Assembly (NCBI GenBank): GCA_017451695.1
Contig: JAFTNW010000001.1
Span: 1 to 63,908, forward strand
From: Bacteroidaceae bacterium
GTDB taxonomy: Bacteria; Bacteroidota; Bacteroidia; Bacteroidales; Bacteroidaceae
DNA length: 63,908 bases
Reading direction: 5' to 3'
In this document: piece after piece, positions 44,737 to 55,300 of the stretch
Numbering within the stretch: position 1 is the first letter of the stretch
Layout of the letters: each line of letters starts with the position of its first letter
Notes under the pieces: generated by a model
What the model saw: only the letters and a program-made list of their open reading frames with translations
What the model was told of the DNA's origin: nothing
Database searches by the model: none
Position numbers and translations under genes: made by a program

Positions 44737-45516
44737 ATGAGCAATAGAAAAAAGATAACAGTTATAAAAGTTGGCGGCAAGATTGTAGAAGAGCCCGCAT
44801 CGCTTGCCGACCTGCTCGACCGTTTCGCGGCCATTGAAGGAGCAAAGGTACTCATTCATGGCGGTGGTCGCTCGGCAACAAAGATGGCCGAGAGGTTAGG
44901 CATCGAGAGCAGAATGGTCGGTGGCAGACGAATAACCGACGAGGCAACTCTGCAAGTGGTTACAATGGTATATGGCGGGTTGGTAAACAAGAACATCGTG
45001 GCAGGGCTGCAAGCACGCGGTGTAAATGCTTTGGGGCTCACCGGAGCCGACTGCAACATCATAAGAGCACACAAGCGCCCTGTGGGAGAGGTCGATTATG
45101 GTTTTGTGGGCGACGTAGATTATGCCGATGGCGACATGCTCGGCAAGCTCATTGAGCAAGGCATCGTACCCATCGTGGCACCACTCACACACGACGGCAA
45201 CGGCAACCTGCTAAACACCAATGCCGACACCATGGCGGCCGAAACAGCCAAAGGGCTCGCAAAGCTATACGATGTTACACTCACATACTGCTTTGAGTTC
45301 CCCGGCGTGATGCGTAACCCCGATGATGCAGGCAGCCTCATCGCCACAATAGACAAAGAGAGCTATAAAGCACTGCTTGCCGACGGCACAGTGAGCGGCG
45401 GTATGATACCAAAGATAGACAACGCCTTCAACGCCATAGACCATGGTGTGTCGCAGGTGGTTATCACACGCGCCGATGCCATTGACGGCAAAAGCGGCAC
45501 TCACATCGTTGCATAG
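44737..45516 (+). CDS. argB: N-acylglutamate kinase (ArgB family)
   Basis: Phosphorylates the gamma-carboxyl of an N-acylated glutamate in arginine synthesis. The 259-residue amino-acid-kinase fold shows IKVGGK at residues 8-13, LIHGGGR, LTGADCN, and the GGMIPKI segment of the ATP site. In B. fragilis the pathway uses succinylated rather than acetylated intermediates; which acyl group is used here cannot be told by eye. It follows speA, so arginine supply and arginine decarboxylation share one transcript. Confidence 0.92.
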   Translation: MSNRKKITVIKVGGKIVEEPASLADLLDRFAAIEGAKVLIHGGGRSATKMAERLGIESRMVGGRRITDEATLQVVTMVYGGLVNKNIVAGLQARGVNALGLTGADCNIIRAHKRPVGEVDYGFVGDVDYADGDMLGKLIEQGIVPIVAPLTHDGNGNLLNTNADTMAAETAKGLAKLYDVTLTYCFEFPGVMRNPDDAGSLIATIDKESYKALLADGTVSGGMIPKIDNAFNAIDHGVSQVVITRADAIDGKSGTHIVA

Positions 45517-45528
45517 AGAACTGCCACC

Positions 45529-46236
45529 ATGCTCAAAAAGAGCCTTATTTCACATCCACGATATGGTAATATAGAGATTACCCGTAACCCACGGGCGCGT
45601 CGCATAATCATGCGGGCGCGCCCTAATCTTTTATGTATCACACTCCCCACGATTGCAACCCAAAAGGATTTGGAGAAAGCATTGGAAACATTTGGCGATA
45701 AATTGCTTGCACAACAGGAGACCATACAATTGGTTACAATAGATGCCTACTATCGTATAGACACACCGCATTTCCTCTTTGAACTTCAACCGCACAAAGG
45801 AGATAAATTCTTAATAAAACGCAATGCAAGGCACACAATACTGCTCTACCCCTTTGAGACTGATTTATATGACACCGAGCGACAAGCCTGGTTGCGGGAT
45901 GTTATAAAAAAGTGTTTGCGACACAGGGCGGCAGAGGTCCTGCCACAGCGACTGCAACAGCTTGCCACAAGGCACAAGTTCAGATACAGCAGTTTGAGCC
46001 TGCGCGACAGCCACACCCGCTGGGGCAGTTGCAGCAGCAAAGGCACCATAAGCCTCAGCATATATCTTATATTGCTGCCCGACGAACTCATAGACTATGT
46101 TCTGCTGCATGAACTATGCCACACGGTGGAGATGAACCATGGCGACAGATTTTGGGCATTGCTCGACAAGGTGTGCAACTGCGACTCGCGCACCCTGCGA
46201 ATGGCGTTGAAAAAGCACAAATGCGACATTATATAG
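45529..46236 (+). CDS. YgjP-like (DUF45) metallopeptidase
   Basis: A 235-residue protein with the family core RWGSCSSKGTISLS, then LHELCHTVEMNHGDRFW: the HExxH zinc motif plus a third histidine six residues on. No signal peptide, so it acts in the cytosol. The family's substrates are poorly known. It starts 12 bases after argB and is the last gene of the topA-led run. Confidence 0.85.
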   Translation: MLKKSLISHPRYGNIEITRNPRARRIIMRARPNLLCITLPTIATQKDLEKALETFGDKLLAQQETIQLVTIDAYYRIDTPHFLFELQPHKGDKFLIKRNARHTILLYPFETDLYDTERQAWLRDVIKKCLRHRAAEVLPQRLQQLATRHKFRYSSLSLRDSHTRWGSCSSKGTISLSIYLILLPDELIDYVLLHELCHTVEMNHGDRFWALLDKVCNCDSRTLRMALKKHKCDII

Positions 46237-46318
46237 CTACAATATGCACGGCTGTATATAAAATTATATATATAGTTCCCTTTAACATATATATAGATAA
46301 AATTCCACATTTTTTTCG

Positions 46319-46326
46319 TATCTTCG
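46319..46326 (+). promoter_or_regulatory. -7 box upstream of the TonB receptor gene
   Basis: TATCTTCG, the same variant seen before three other genes in this window. No TTTG lies at the standard distance. Predicted start near 46333, about 15 bases before the ATG. Confidence 0.45.
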
Positions 46327-46347
46327 CGCTAATCACAAACTACAACT

Positions 46348-48519
46348 ATGACATTTATTACAGCATTTATATCGCTATTCATTACCCTGTTTACCGAGAC
46401 CGCCGATACAGTAATGCTTGCGGGCATAGATATTGTATCGTCGGTAAAGCTATCCGATGATACCGATAATCAGCCCTACTCTGCAACAACCCTCGGCCGT
46501 GTCGGTATTGAGGAGAGGCATATAAACAGCATAAAAGAGCTCACCGCCATTGCACCCAATTTCTATCAGCCCGACTATGGCTCGCGCATGACCTCGTCGA
46601 TATATGTACGCGGGTTCGGTTCGCGCATAGACCAGCCTGTGGTGGGTATGAATATTGACCAGGTACCTGTGATGAACAAGAACAACTATGATTTTGAGTT
46701 GTTCGATATTGACAGGATACAGATAATACGCGGAGCGCAAAGCACCCTGTTCGGGCGCAACACATCGGGCGGAACAATAAACATAACCACACTGTCGCCC
46801 CTTAATTTCCAAGGCAAAAGACTATCGGTGGAGTATGGCAACGAGAACAACATACGCATAAAGGCTGCACACTACGAGGCGGCAAGCAAGCGTTTCGGTT
46901 GGTCGGTTGGTACATACTACAACCACAGCGACGGTTTCTTTACAAACAGCTATACAGGAGACAATTGCGACGGTGGCGACAATGCGGCAGTGCGCGCACG
47001 CTTTCAATGGTTGCCCGCCGACAGGTGGAGCATAGACAACACCTTCACCATTGGCTATACCGATGAGGGGGGCTGGGGCTATCGCCTGTTCGATGCGGCA
47101 AGCGGCACACTCGCACCCATAGCATACAACGAAGAGTGTTTCTACCGCCGTTTTAATCTCTCCGACGGCCTTGTTGTAAAGCGTTTCTTCGACAATTTCA
47201 CCATTTCGTCGGCCACAGGTTACCAATATACCGACGACAAGATGCACCTTGACAACGATTTCCTTGCCGACGACTATTTTATCCTTGAACAGGCACAACG
47301 CGAACACTCCATAACCCAGGAATTTGTAATAAAGTCGCGCGATGACAACAAGTTCAAATGGGTTGCGGGGCTCTTTGGTTTCTATCGCCACATGCAGATG
47401 GAGGCCCCCGTAAATTTTCGAGAATACGGCATCAGCGAACTTATAGAAAAATATTCGGGCATACATTTGAGAGAGCGCGATTTTACCATATACGACGACT
47501 TTACAATCCCGGCTTGGGGCACAGCGGGATATGCACAAATATCATATTCCATAGGAGCCTTTGATATAAGCGCAGGGGCACGTATCAATTACGAATATTC
47601 ATCCATGGATTACAACAGCCGTTCCTTGATACACTACACAACAAAAAACAACAGCATATTCCACGCACCGTTGCTTACTGTTTACGATGGAAGAAAAGAG
47701 ATAGACGAGTGGGAATTGCTGCCAAGTTTATCGCTTGTTTACAAACATCGATTCGGCAATGTCTATGGTTCGGTACGCAAAGGCTTTAAGGCGGGCGGAT
47801 TCAATACCCAGCTGTTTTCCGATATTTTGCGCAACAGAATGATTGCCGGGCTCATGCAACAACCGGCCACATCCGATGCGAGCAGCACAATCTATGAACC
47901 CGAAACCAATTGGAATTATGAACTTGGCACGCACCTATCCCTTTTCGACGGCAAGCTCAATGTTTCCATGGCGCTTTTCTATATCAAGTGTCATGACCAG
48001 CAACTGACCATCTTTCCCAAAGGTGGCACAGGACGCATGATGTCAAATGCAAGCGAGTCGCACAGCAAGGGAGTGGAATTTGCTGCTACATGGCATGTAG
48101 GGCATTTCACCATCGACGGCTCATTTGGCTATACAAAGGCCGAATTCGACAAGTACGAGAGCGACGGGGTGGATTATTCGGGCAACTATCTGCCTCTGGC
48201 CCCGCAACAGACCATGGCGGTTAATGTGGCCTACGAGATACCTGTACCACGCGCCTTTGCCCATCGTTTTGTGCTAAACGCAGGCTGGAATGGAACAGGC
48301 CGCATCTATTGGAACGAGACAAATACCATGTCGCAACCATTCTACGGACTTTTCTCAGCCTCACTCTCATGGGAAAAGGGGCACTTTGGTGCATCGATAT
48401 GGAGCAAAAATCTGCTCGACAAGGAGTATAAAACATTCTACTTCAACTCCATCAACAACGACTTTTTTGCCGAAGGCAAGCCATTGCAATTCGGGGCTTC
48501 ACTACACATAAACCTATAA
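46348..48519 (+). CDS. TonB-dependent outer-membrane receptor
   Basis: A 723-residue receptor with a short signal-like N-terminus (ITAFISLFITLF), a plug domain (about 45-150; APNFYQPDYG, IYVRGFGSR, IQIIRGAQSTLFGRNTSGGTINI) and a barrel ending in LQFGASLHINL. It lacks the carboxypeptidase-like N-terminal extension typical of SusC proteins and has no SusD neighbour, so it looks like a siderophore-, cofactor- or small-ligand-type receptor. It heads a run with a calycin-like lipoprotein (10-base gap), a GH123-like enzyme and a flavodiiron protein. The ligand is unknown. Confidence 0.9.
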   Translation: MTFITAFISLFITLFTETADTVMLAGIDIVSSVKLSDDTDNQPYSATTLGRVGIEERHINSIKELTAIAPNFYQPDYGSRMTSSIYVRGFGSRIDQPVVGMNIDQVPVMNKNNYDFELFDIDRIQIIRGAQSTLFGRNTSGGTINITTLSPLNFQGKRLSVEYGNENNIRIKAAHYEAASKRFGWSVGTYYNHSDGFFTNSYTGDNCDGGDNAAVRARFQWLPADRWSIDNTFTIGYTDEGGWGYRLFDAASGTLAPIAYNEECFYRRFNLSDGLVVKRFFDNFTISSATGYQYTDDKMHLDNDFLADDYFILEQAQREHSITQEFVIKSRDDNKFKWVAGLFGFYRHMQMEAPVNFREYGISELIEKYSGIHLRERDFTIYDDFTIPAWGTAGYAQISYSIGAFDISAGARINYEYSSMDYNSRSLIHYTTKNNSIFHAPLLTVYDGRKEIDEWELLPSLSLVYKHRFGNVYGSVRKGFKAGGFNTQLFSDILRNRMIAGLMQQPATSDASSTIYEPETNWNYELGTHLSLFDGKLNVSMALFYIKCHDQQLTIFPKGGTGRMMSNASESHSKGVEFAATWHVGHFTIDGSFGYTKAEFDKYESDGVDYSGNYLPLAPQQTMAVNVAYEIPVPRAFAHRFVLNAGWNGTGRIYWNETNTMSQPFYGLFSASLSWEKGHFGASIWSKNLLDKEYKTFYFNSINNDFFAEGKPLQFGASLHINL

Positions 48520-48529
48520 TCAACAAAAT

Positions 48530-49444
48530 ATGAAAAAATTTTTATTTATACTCCCCTTATTGGCGACAATGACAATATTCCATTCATGTGCCGACGACGA
48601 AGCAACAATGCCCTACACACCGCCACAGGAGCATTCGTTCTCCTTCACAGGCGATTTACAAGTGGGCGATTTTACCTTATCCGATGCTGCTGTAGAGGTA
48701 AAAGCAAACATAGGGGCGGCCGGGCGCATGGATATCGTTATGCAGGGGGTAAAATTCTCCGACAAAATGCCTGTAACATTGGATATAACCTTAAAAAGCG
48801 TACCTTGCACAGAGACCGATGGAGCACTTATGTTCTCGGCCGAGAATATTGTGCCACTTATTGCAGGAAACCCCAGCAGCGATTATACGTTTGCCTTCCT
48901 CACCGGCTGGATTAATGCCGATGCCTCGGAGATAACATTTGTTGCACAAATGGCCGATGACCTTGCACCACATGTTGCAGGCATGACATTTACCTACAAA
49001 GCCAATGAGAGCGATAGCGACGAGGAAGGCGAAGTTGTTGTGCCCCCTGCCACAGGTGGCATGGAACATAGCTTTACAGGTGCTCTGCAAGTGGGCGATT
49101 TCACCCTTGCACCTGCATCGTTTACCGTTGTGGTGAATATGGCAACAAGCACCGTGGATATAAAGATGCTCGGAGTAAAATTCTCGGATAAAATGCCTCT
49201 TGAACTCGATATCACCTTATGCAGCCTCGTTTGCACAAACGAAGGAGGCAAAATGGTGTTCTCGGGTGAGAATATCGTACCACTCATAGGAAGCATCCCT
49301 TCGGCCGACTATACATTTGCAACAGCCCGCGGCGAATTCGACATGAGAACATCCGCCCTGACATTCGATGCAAAAATGGCCGACAATCTGGCAGCACATG
49401 TAGCCGGCAAAGAGTTTGTATATAACGGAGCACTAAATAAATAA
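48530..49444 (+). CDS. Lipoprotein with two tandem calycin-like domains
   Basis: A 304-residue lipoprotein: signal peptide with lipobox ending at Cys20 (IFHSC). Two homologous domains of about 125 residues (about 35-160 and 175-303) share FTGxLQVGDFTL, VKFSDKMPxxLDITL, FSxENIVPLI, SxDYTFA and HVAGxxF(T/V)Y. This fits the calycin-like lipoprotein family of the Bacteroidetes. It is placed directly after a TonB receptor and may take the surface ligand-binding role that SusD plays elsewhere. The domain copies have diverged but keep their core motifs. Confidence 0.8.
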   Translation: MKKFLFILPLLATMTIFHSCADDEATMPYTPPQEHSFSFTGDLQVGDFTLSDAAVEVKANIGAAGRMDIVMQGVKFSDKMPVTLDITLKSVPCTETDGALMFSAENIVPLIAGNPSSDYTFAFLTGWINADASEITFVAQMADDLAPHVAGMTFTYKANESDSDEEGEVVVPPATGGMEHSFTGALQVGDFTLAPASFTVVVNMATSTVDIKMLGVKFSDKMPLELDITLCSLVCTNEGGKMVFSGENIVPLIGSIPSADYTFATARGEFDMRTSALTFDAKMADNLAAHVAGKEFVYNGALNK

Positions 49445-49452
49445 TCAATATT

Positions 49453-51111
49453 ATGTGTAAAAAACTTATAATCACATCATTTGCAATATTTTTCACCATT
49501 CTTGCGACAGCACAGATAAAGGTTGCTTGGGGAAACACCGACACACGTTACCCACGCAGCAACACAAAGGAGATTTCCATGACAGCGGTAAACAGCACCA
49601 CGGCATGGCGCGGAGAGCGTGTGAATTTTCAGTTGCTGGTAACTTGCAACAACACAAACCAAATGGTTGAATATAGTTTCGGCGACCTAAAATGCGGCAA
49701 GCACACCATAAGCAGCAGCAATGTGGTGGGCGGTTTTGTGCAGGACATTATCACAGACTATTTCACCGGTTGCGGAAAGCATGCCGTAGATGCCTATGGC
49801 GAGGAGCTGTCGGCCGACAAGATAACCGACACCAACCCCACCGAACTTGGCGCCGACACATATAACGGACTATGGTTTACGGTTGCTGTCCCCGCCGATG
49901 CACAGCCGGGTAACTACAAAGGCACGGTAACCATAAGCAGCAACGGCGAGAGCAATACCATGCGATACACCGTAAAAGTGCTCAACCGCACACTGCCTGC
50001 ACCAAAGGATTGGAAATTTCACCTCGACCTATGGCAGAACCCCTATGCTGTGGCACGCGTTCATGGCGTGGAGCTGTGGTCGGCCGAGCACTTCCACAAA
50101 CTGCGCCCATACATGATGAAGCTGGCAAGCGCAGGACAGAAGGCCATAACCGCCACACTCATTGACCGCCCGTGGGACGGACAGACACACGACCCCTTTG
50201 GCAGCATGGTTACATGGATGCGCAAGGCCGATGGCAGCTGGTACTACGACTTCACCATCTTTGACAAATGGGTACAGTTTATGATGGATTGCGGAATAGA
50301 CAAGGAGATTACCTGTTTCTCCATGATTCCTTGGAAACTGTCGTTCCGCTACTACGACCAGGCAACAGACAGCCACAAATATATGCAGTGCGCCCCCGGC
50401 GAAAAGGCTTACGAGCTCTTTTGGGGAGGTATGTTGCAGGCGTTTGCACAGCACCTTAAAGAGAAGGGATGGTTTGAAAAGACATTTATATCCATGGACG
50501 AGCGCAGCCTGCCGCAGATGCAAGCAGCAATAGCCGTAATAAAGAAATATGCCCCGGGAATGAAAATATCCATGGCGGGTAACTATCACCCCGAGATTGA
50601 GGCCGACATCACAGACTATTGCCTTGATATTTTTGCATACACAGCATACACACCCGAACTGCTCGCACGCCGCCGCAGCGAGGGCAAGGTATCGACCTAC
50701 TACACATGTTGCTCGGCCGAATACCCCAACCTCTTCACCTTCACAGCCCCTGCCGATGCCGAGTTTATAGCATTGGAAGCCCTTGCCAAGGACCTCGACG
50801 GCTACTTGCGTTGGGCATACAACAGCTGGACCGTGGAGCCCGAAAAAGACTCGCGCTACACCGCCTGGCCCGCGGGAGACACTTATGTAATATACCCGCA
50901 TAGCATAAGTTCTGTACGCTGGGAAAGATTCGTGCAAGGCATACAGCAGTTCGAGAAATACAAGATTCTGCTTGCCGAGGCCACAGAGAATGGCAACAAA
51001 CAGACCGTTAAAGGCCTTGAAAAGCTACTGCAAAGCATTGATGTAAAAAAGATTGAGGAACAAAGTGCCAAAATGGTAAACAACTTCCGCAATAAACTCA
51101 ATAAATATTAA
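49453..51111 (+). CDS. GH123-like (DUF4091) glycoside hydrolase
   Basis: A 552-residue exported enzyme; signal peptide to about residue 22 (TILATAQ). The N-terminal beta-sandwich (about 25-180) includes the paired NxTLPAPKDWKFHLDLWQNP junction typical of DUF4091/GH123. The barrel has an adjacent Asp349-Glu350 in SMDERS, the arrangement used for substrate-assisted catalysis by GH123 beta-N-acetylgalactosaminidases. A C-terminal WPAGDTYVIYP segment also fits. GH123 members act on glycosphingolipid or mucin-type GalNAc. It lies eight bases after the calycin-like lipoprotein gene and seven before the flavodiiron gene. Confidence 0.88.
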   Translation: MCKKLIITSFAIFFTILATAQIKVAWGNTDTRYPRSNTKEISMTAVNSTTAWRGERVNFQLLVTCNNTNQMVEYSFGDLKCGKHTISSSNVVGGFVQDIITDYFTGCGKHAVDAYGEELSADKITDTNPTELGADTYNGLWFTVAVPADAQPGNYKGTVTISSNGESNTMRYTVKVLNRTLPAPKDWKFHLDLWQNPYAVARVHGVELWSAEHFHKLRPYMMKLASAGQKAITATLIDRPWDGQTHDPFGSMVTWMRKADGSWYYDFTIFDKWVQFMMDCGIDKEITCFSMIPWKLSFRYYDQATDSHKYMQCAPGEKAYELFWGGMLQAFAQHLKEKGWFEKTFISMDERSLPQMQAAIAVIKKYAPGMKISMAGNYHPEIEADITDYCLDIFAYTAYTPELLARRRSEGKVSTYYTCCSAEYPNLFTFTAPADAEFIALEALAKDLDGYLRWAYNSWTVEPEKDSRYTAWPAGDTYVIYPHSISSVRWERFVQGIQQFEKYKILLAEATENGNKQTVKGLEKLLQSIDVKKIEEQSAKMVNNFRNKLNKY

Positions 51112-51118
51112 GAATATC

Positions 51119-52279
51119 ATGAAAAACATAACAGACAGCATTAAATACATAGGTGTCGATGACCACGACATAGACCTCTTTGAAAGCCAATACGTTGTAC
51201 CTAACGGCATGGCGTATAACTCATATATAATAGAAGACGAGCAGATAACCATTCTTGACACCGTAGATGCACGCAAGGCCGATGAGTGGTGGAAGAACCT
51301 TACTACAGCGCTTGACGGACGCGAGCCTTCGTACCTTATCGTGCACCATGCCGAGCCCGACCACGCAGCCCTCATTGCCGAGGCAATGACCAAGTACCCA
51401 TCGTTGCGCATTGTGGCAACACCCAAAGCCATACAGATGATGCCGCAGTTTTTTGAGGGGATAGATTTTGCCTCACGTTCCATTGCTGTGAAGGAGGGCG
51501 ACACCCTTACAACAGGCAAACACACGTTGCAATTTCTGCATGCCCCCATGGTGCATTGGCCCGAGGTTATGGTAACATTCGACACCACCGACAAAGTTCT
51601 TTTCTCGGCCGATGCTTTTGGCAAGTTCGGTGCCCTGTCGGCCGACGAGCCTTGGGCCTGTGAGGCACGCCGTTACTACTTTAACATCTGTGGCAAATAT
51701 GGCGCACAGGTGCAGACGCTGCTCAAGAAGGTGGCTACACTCCCCGTGGAGATTATATGCCCCTTGCACGGTCCCGTACTCACTGAAAATCTGGGATACT
51801 ATGTGGGGCTGTACGACACTTGGAGCAAATATGAGCCTGAGACCGAGGGTGTATTTGTGGCATACGCATCCATTCATGGCGGCACAGGCATTGCAGCCCG
51901 CAAGCTTGCCGAGATGCTCACCGCCACAGGCGCTCCCAAGGTGGCTGTAACCGACCTATCGCGTTGCGACCTTGCCGAGGCTGTTGAGGATGCCTTCAGA
52001 TACAGCCACATGGTGCTCTGCGCATCGTCATACGATGCGGGCGTGTTCACCCCCATGGCCGATTTCCTTCACCACCTGAAAGGCAAGAATTTCCAACGCC
52101 GCAAGGTGGCTCTGCTTGAGAATGGTTCATGGGCTCCCACTGCCGGGCGCACTATGCGTTCTGCACTTGAGGAGATGAAAGCCATTGAAATTGTTGAGCC
52201 TATGGTTACCATACGCTCACGCATGAAGGATAGCGACCTTCCTGCAATGCAGCAGCTTGCCGATGCTTTGTTGAAATAG
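51119..52279 (+). CDS. Flavodiiron protein (FprA type)
   Basis: A 386-residue soluble protein that reduces O2 or NO to protect anaerobes. The metallo-beta-lactamase domain carries the diiron ligand motif HAEPDH (His77, Glu79, Asp81, His82), with further ligands in HAPMVHWPE and CPLHGP. The flavodoxin domain begins about residue 250 (YASIHGGTGIAARKL), with the FMN loop at SSYDAG. There is no rubredoxin or flavin-reductase extension, so it is the two-domain class. Being last in a glycan-related operon is unusual. Confidence 0.93.
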   Translation: MKNITDSIKYIGVDDHDIDLFESQYVVPNGMAYNSYIIEDEQITILDTVDARKADEWWKNLTTALDGREPSYLIVHHAEPDHAALIAEAMTKYPSLRIVATPKAIQMMPQFFEGIDFASRSIAVKEGDTLTTGKHTLQFLHAPMVHWPEVMVTFDTTDKVLFSADAFGKFGALSADEPWACEARRYYFNICGKYGAQVQTLLKKVATLPVEIICPLHGPVLTENLGYYVGLYDTWSKYEPETEGVFVAYASIHGGTGIAARKLAEMLTATGAPKVAVTDLSRCDLAEAVEDAFRYSHMVLCASSYDAGVFTPMADFLHHLKGKNFQRRKVALLENGSWAPTAGRTMRSALEEMKAIEIVEPMVTIRSRMKDSDLPAMQQLADALLK

Positions 52280-52288
52280 AATAAATAG

Positions 52289-52344
52289 ATGAATAAACTA
52301 AATGAGCCCTTCCCGCGCGGGAAGGGCTCATTTAGTTTATTCAT
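52289..52344. terminator. Bidirectional terminator, 28-bp perfect stem
   Basis: Arms 52289-52316 and 52317-52344 form a 56-base uninterrupted palindrome between the convergent flavodiiron and GH95 genes. The core is GC-rich (CCCGCGCGGG) and the outer parts A/T-rich, suitable for stopping transcription in both directions. Confidence 0.85.
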
Positions 52345-52352
52345 TGCAGATA

Positions 52353-55300
52353 TTACTCTGCAATGAATTTTTTGCTGTCTTGTATGTAGATACGGCCCTT
52401 TACGGGAGCTGTAACCTTGCGTCCCATAAGGTCATATACAGGGCTGTCGCCATCCACTTTGTCGGCAACAGTATCTTCAATACCTGTGGGAACCTCGCCA
52501 AAGAATATATTGATGTTATCCTTTGCCTGGCTGGGTATGAAATAGGTATTATCGCTTACCTTCTCGGGAGCAACCACGGCATCGTTCACATAGATTGTAG
52601 CCTGGTCAAGACCCGGATAGTTCACATACAAGGGCTGGCCTTGGTTGTTGCTGATGCTTATCTGTGTAGCCTTACCATCGGCCCATTTCGCGCCTACTGT
52701 GAAGTCGCCCACAGCCTTGAGACCGGCATACTCGCCATCGGGCCAAGCAGTGGGCAAGGCGGGAAGAATCTGCAATGTATCGCTGTGGCTCTGCAACATC
52801 ATCTCGGCAATACCCGAGCAAGCACCGAAGTTACCATCAATCTGGAAGGGTGCATGCGAGTCGTAAAGGTTATAGTAAATACCACCTGCATATTGGTTGG
52901 TACCATACGATGTAGAGTGCTTCAATGCCTTGCGAAGGATTGCGTGTGAGCGGTCGCCCATGAGCGCGCGTGCCCATAAGTTAATCTTCCAACCCATTGA
53001 CCAACCGGTAGATTCGTCGCCACGCAGTTTCATTGAGTTGATTGCAGGCTCAAAGAAGTCGCTTGAGGGAGTTATCTGACCGAAGGGATAGAGAGCCATC
53101 AGATGCGACATGTGGCGGTGACCCCTGTCGCTCGATGCAGTGAACTTGCTGTATTTCCACTCACGAATAATTTTTGCACCGGTGGGTACATCGTTGTATG
53201 TCGCGCCCCATTCACCGGTATAAGTCTCTGTGGCAATACCCTTGTCCATTCTTGCAAAGCGGTCGGTAATAAGGTTGTAGTCGGCTTCGGTAATGACACC
53301 GGCCTCAACGCCACCCAGGATATCGGCTGCCTTAATAGTGTTATCAAGACACTCCCAAGCAATCTGCTGTGCGTGTGCCACAGCATTCTCGCTACCGGGA
53401 CCATGCTCGGGCGAGTACTCGTTGGGGCACTCGTATGTGCCGTCCGAGGCCAAAACCATGCGGTCTGCCCAGAACTGTGATGCACCAAGCATTGCAGGGA
53501 ACGCTTTTGCAAGATACTCTTTGTCGAGTGTATAACGATAGTGCTGCCACAGGTGTGTTACATACCATGCGTTGGCTATAACATAGTTGGGGGCAAAGCC
53601 GCTGATACCACCGAAGATATTGTTCTCGGTGAGGCAGGTCCAACCGCGTGCCTGACCGGAGATATTTGCTCTATTCTGCCACTCGGGCTGTGCAGCCTCA
53701 TTAATGATATAGTTGAGGAAAGGAACGTGCATCTCGCTGAGGTTGGTGGGCTCTGCGGGCCAATAGTTCATCTGTACGTTGATGTTGGCGTGGATATCGG
53801 AGTGCCAAGGAGCATCGGAACGGTTGTTCCAAATACCCTGCAAGTTGTTGGGAAGGTCAACACCGCGAGAAGAAGATATCTCAAGGTAACGACCATAGTG
53901 GAAATACAACTGCTCAAGCATGAGATTGCCTGCCATTGTTCCGGCATTATATGCATCAACCATTTCATTGGTGGGCATTACATTATCGGTACCGGCAATC
54001 TCAAATGCCACGCGGTTGTAATACTGCTCATAATCGGCAACGTGCTTGCTGTAAAGAGCCTCCCAGCCCTGTGTGGCTGCGGCGTCGGCCTGAGCTGCGG
54101 CATCAGAGAGGAGTTCGGCCTTGCGACCCGAGACGTGTGATACCTGGTCGGCAACAAAGTCGGTGATACCCACAAGTACAACCAATACCGAGTTGGCACC
54201 CTCTACAAGAATACCGCTGTCGGTTGTCTTCATTGTACCGCCATCGGGCACCACCTTGAGGTGTGCTGCATAGCTGATTGTCTGCAATGAGCCACTGAAG
54301 GTTGCTGTACCCTCGCTGTATGAGGTTGTTGCAACAATACCGGGAGCACCGCTTGCCATTGTGAAGCGCAAGCTTATCTTGCCCTCCTCGCTTGCGGTGT
54401 AACGCCATACAACAGCCTTATCGGGGTTGCTGGCAATATATTCACGTTTATATGTAACACTCTTATCCGAATTCTTGTAACAAACTGTTCCGGTAGCATT
54501 CTCAAGGTCGAGCTGACGATAATAATCTGTTACTCCGTTATCGGCACCATAACCGAACTCATAGCTCATATCATCGACAAACACGCTACCGAAGTTCTCG
54601 TATATACCATACTGCGAAGGACCGCCACTCCACAATGTTTTCTCATTAAACTGTATTTCGTCGGTTTGAATGCCGCCAAAAAGTGAAGCACCGAGCTGAC
54701 CATTACCAATGGGCAACGAATACTCCATCCAGGTGTTTGAAACACCGGTGAGGGTTGCGGGTTGGGTGTACCACAATGTGTGCTTATGCTCGGGTGTGTA
54801 GCCCTCTATTGCAGCAACATAGTAGTCGTCGTTGTTTTCTCTTACCTCGTCGGGCGACATAAACACAACAGGATAGTACGCGCTCCTTGATGTGCTTGCA
54901 AGAGCAAGGTCTTTTATCTCACCCGATGCTTTTCTAAGCTGCAATTTATATTTTGACAGAGCAGCATCGGCAGAGTGAATCTCCCACTTATATGGATTTG
55001 TAGTATAGTTGGTCTCTACCAACTTGAAGCCTGCGGCATAAGCCTCATCTGCAAGCACGGGTACATCATTGACAACGCTCAGATACTTGCCACTGTTGCT
55101 TATTATCTGCATGTTGTCTTTTGTTCCTGTAAATTTCCAAAGATTCTCTTTCTTTACAATGGGATTCACATGCCCGGGAACTGAGCCTACTTCGGCATCG
55201 CAAAGGTATTGATCAACACCCACATAGTGGATTGCGTACCAATATTCATTCTCGGCATCGCTCATAGCAGGCACGGGAGGAGTACAAGGATTGATTGTCA

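Noticed and set aside
46348..49444. SusC/SusD pair
   Set aside because: The receptor lacks the SusC N-terminal extension, and the lipoprotein is an all-beta calycin-like repeat rather than a helical TPR-type SusD.
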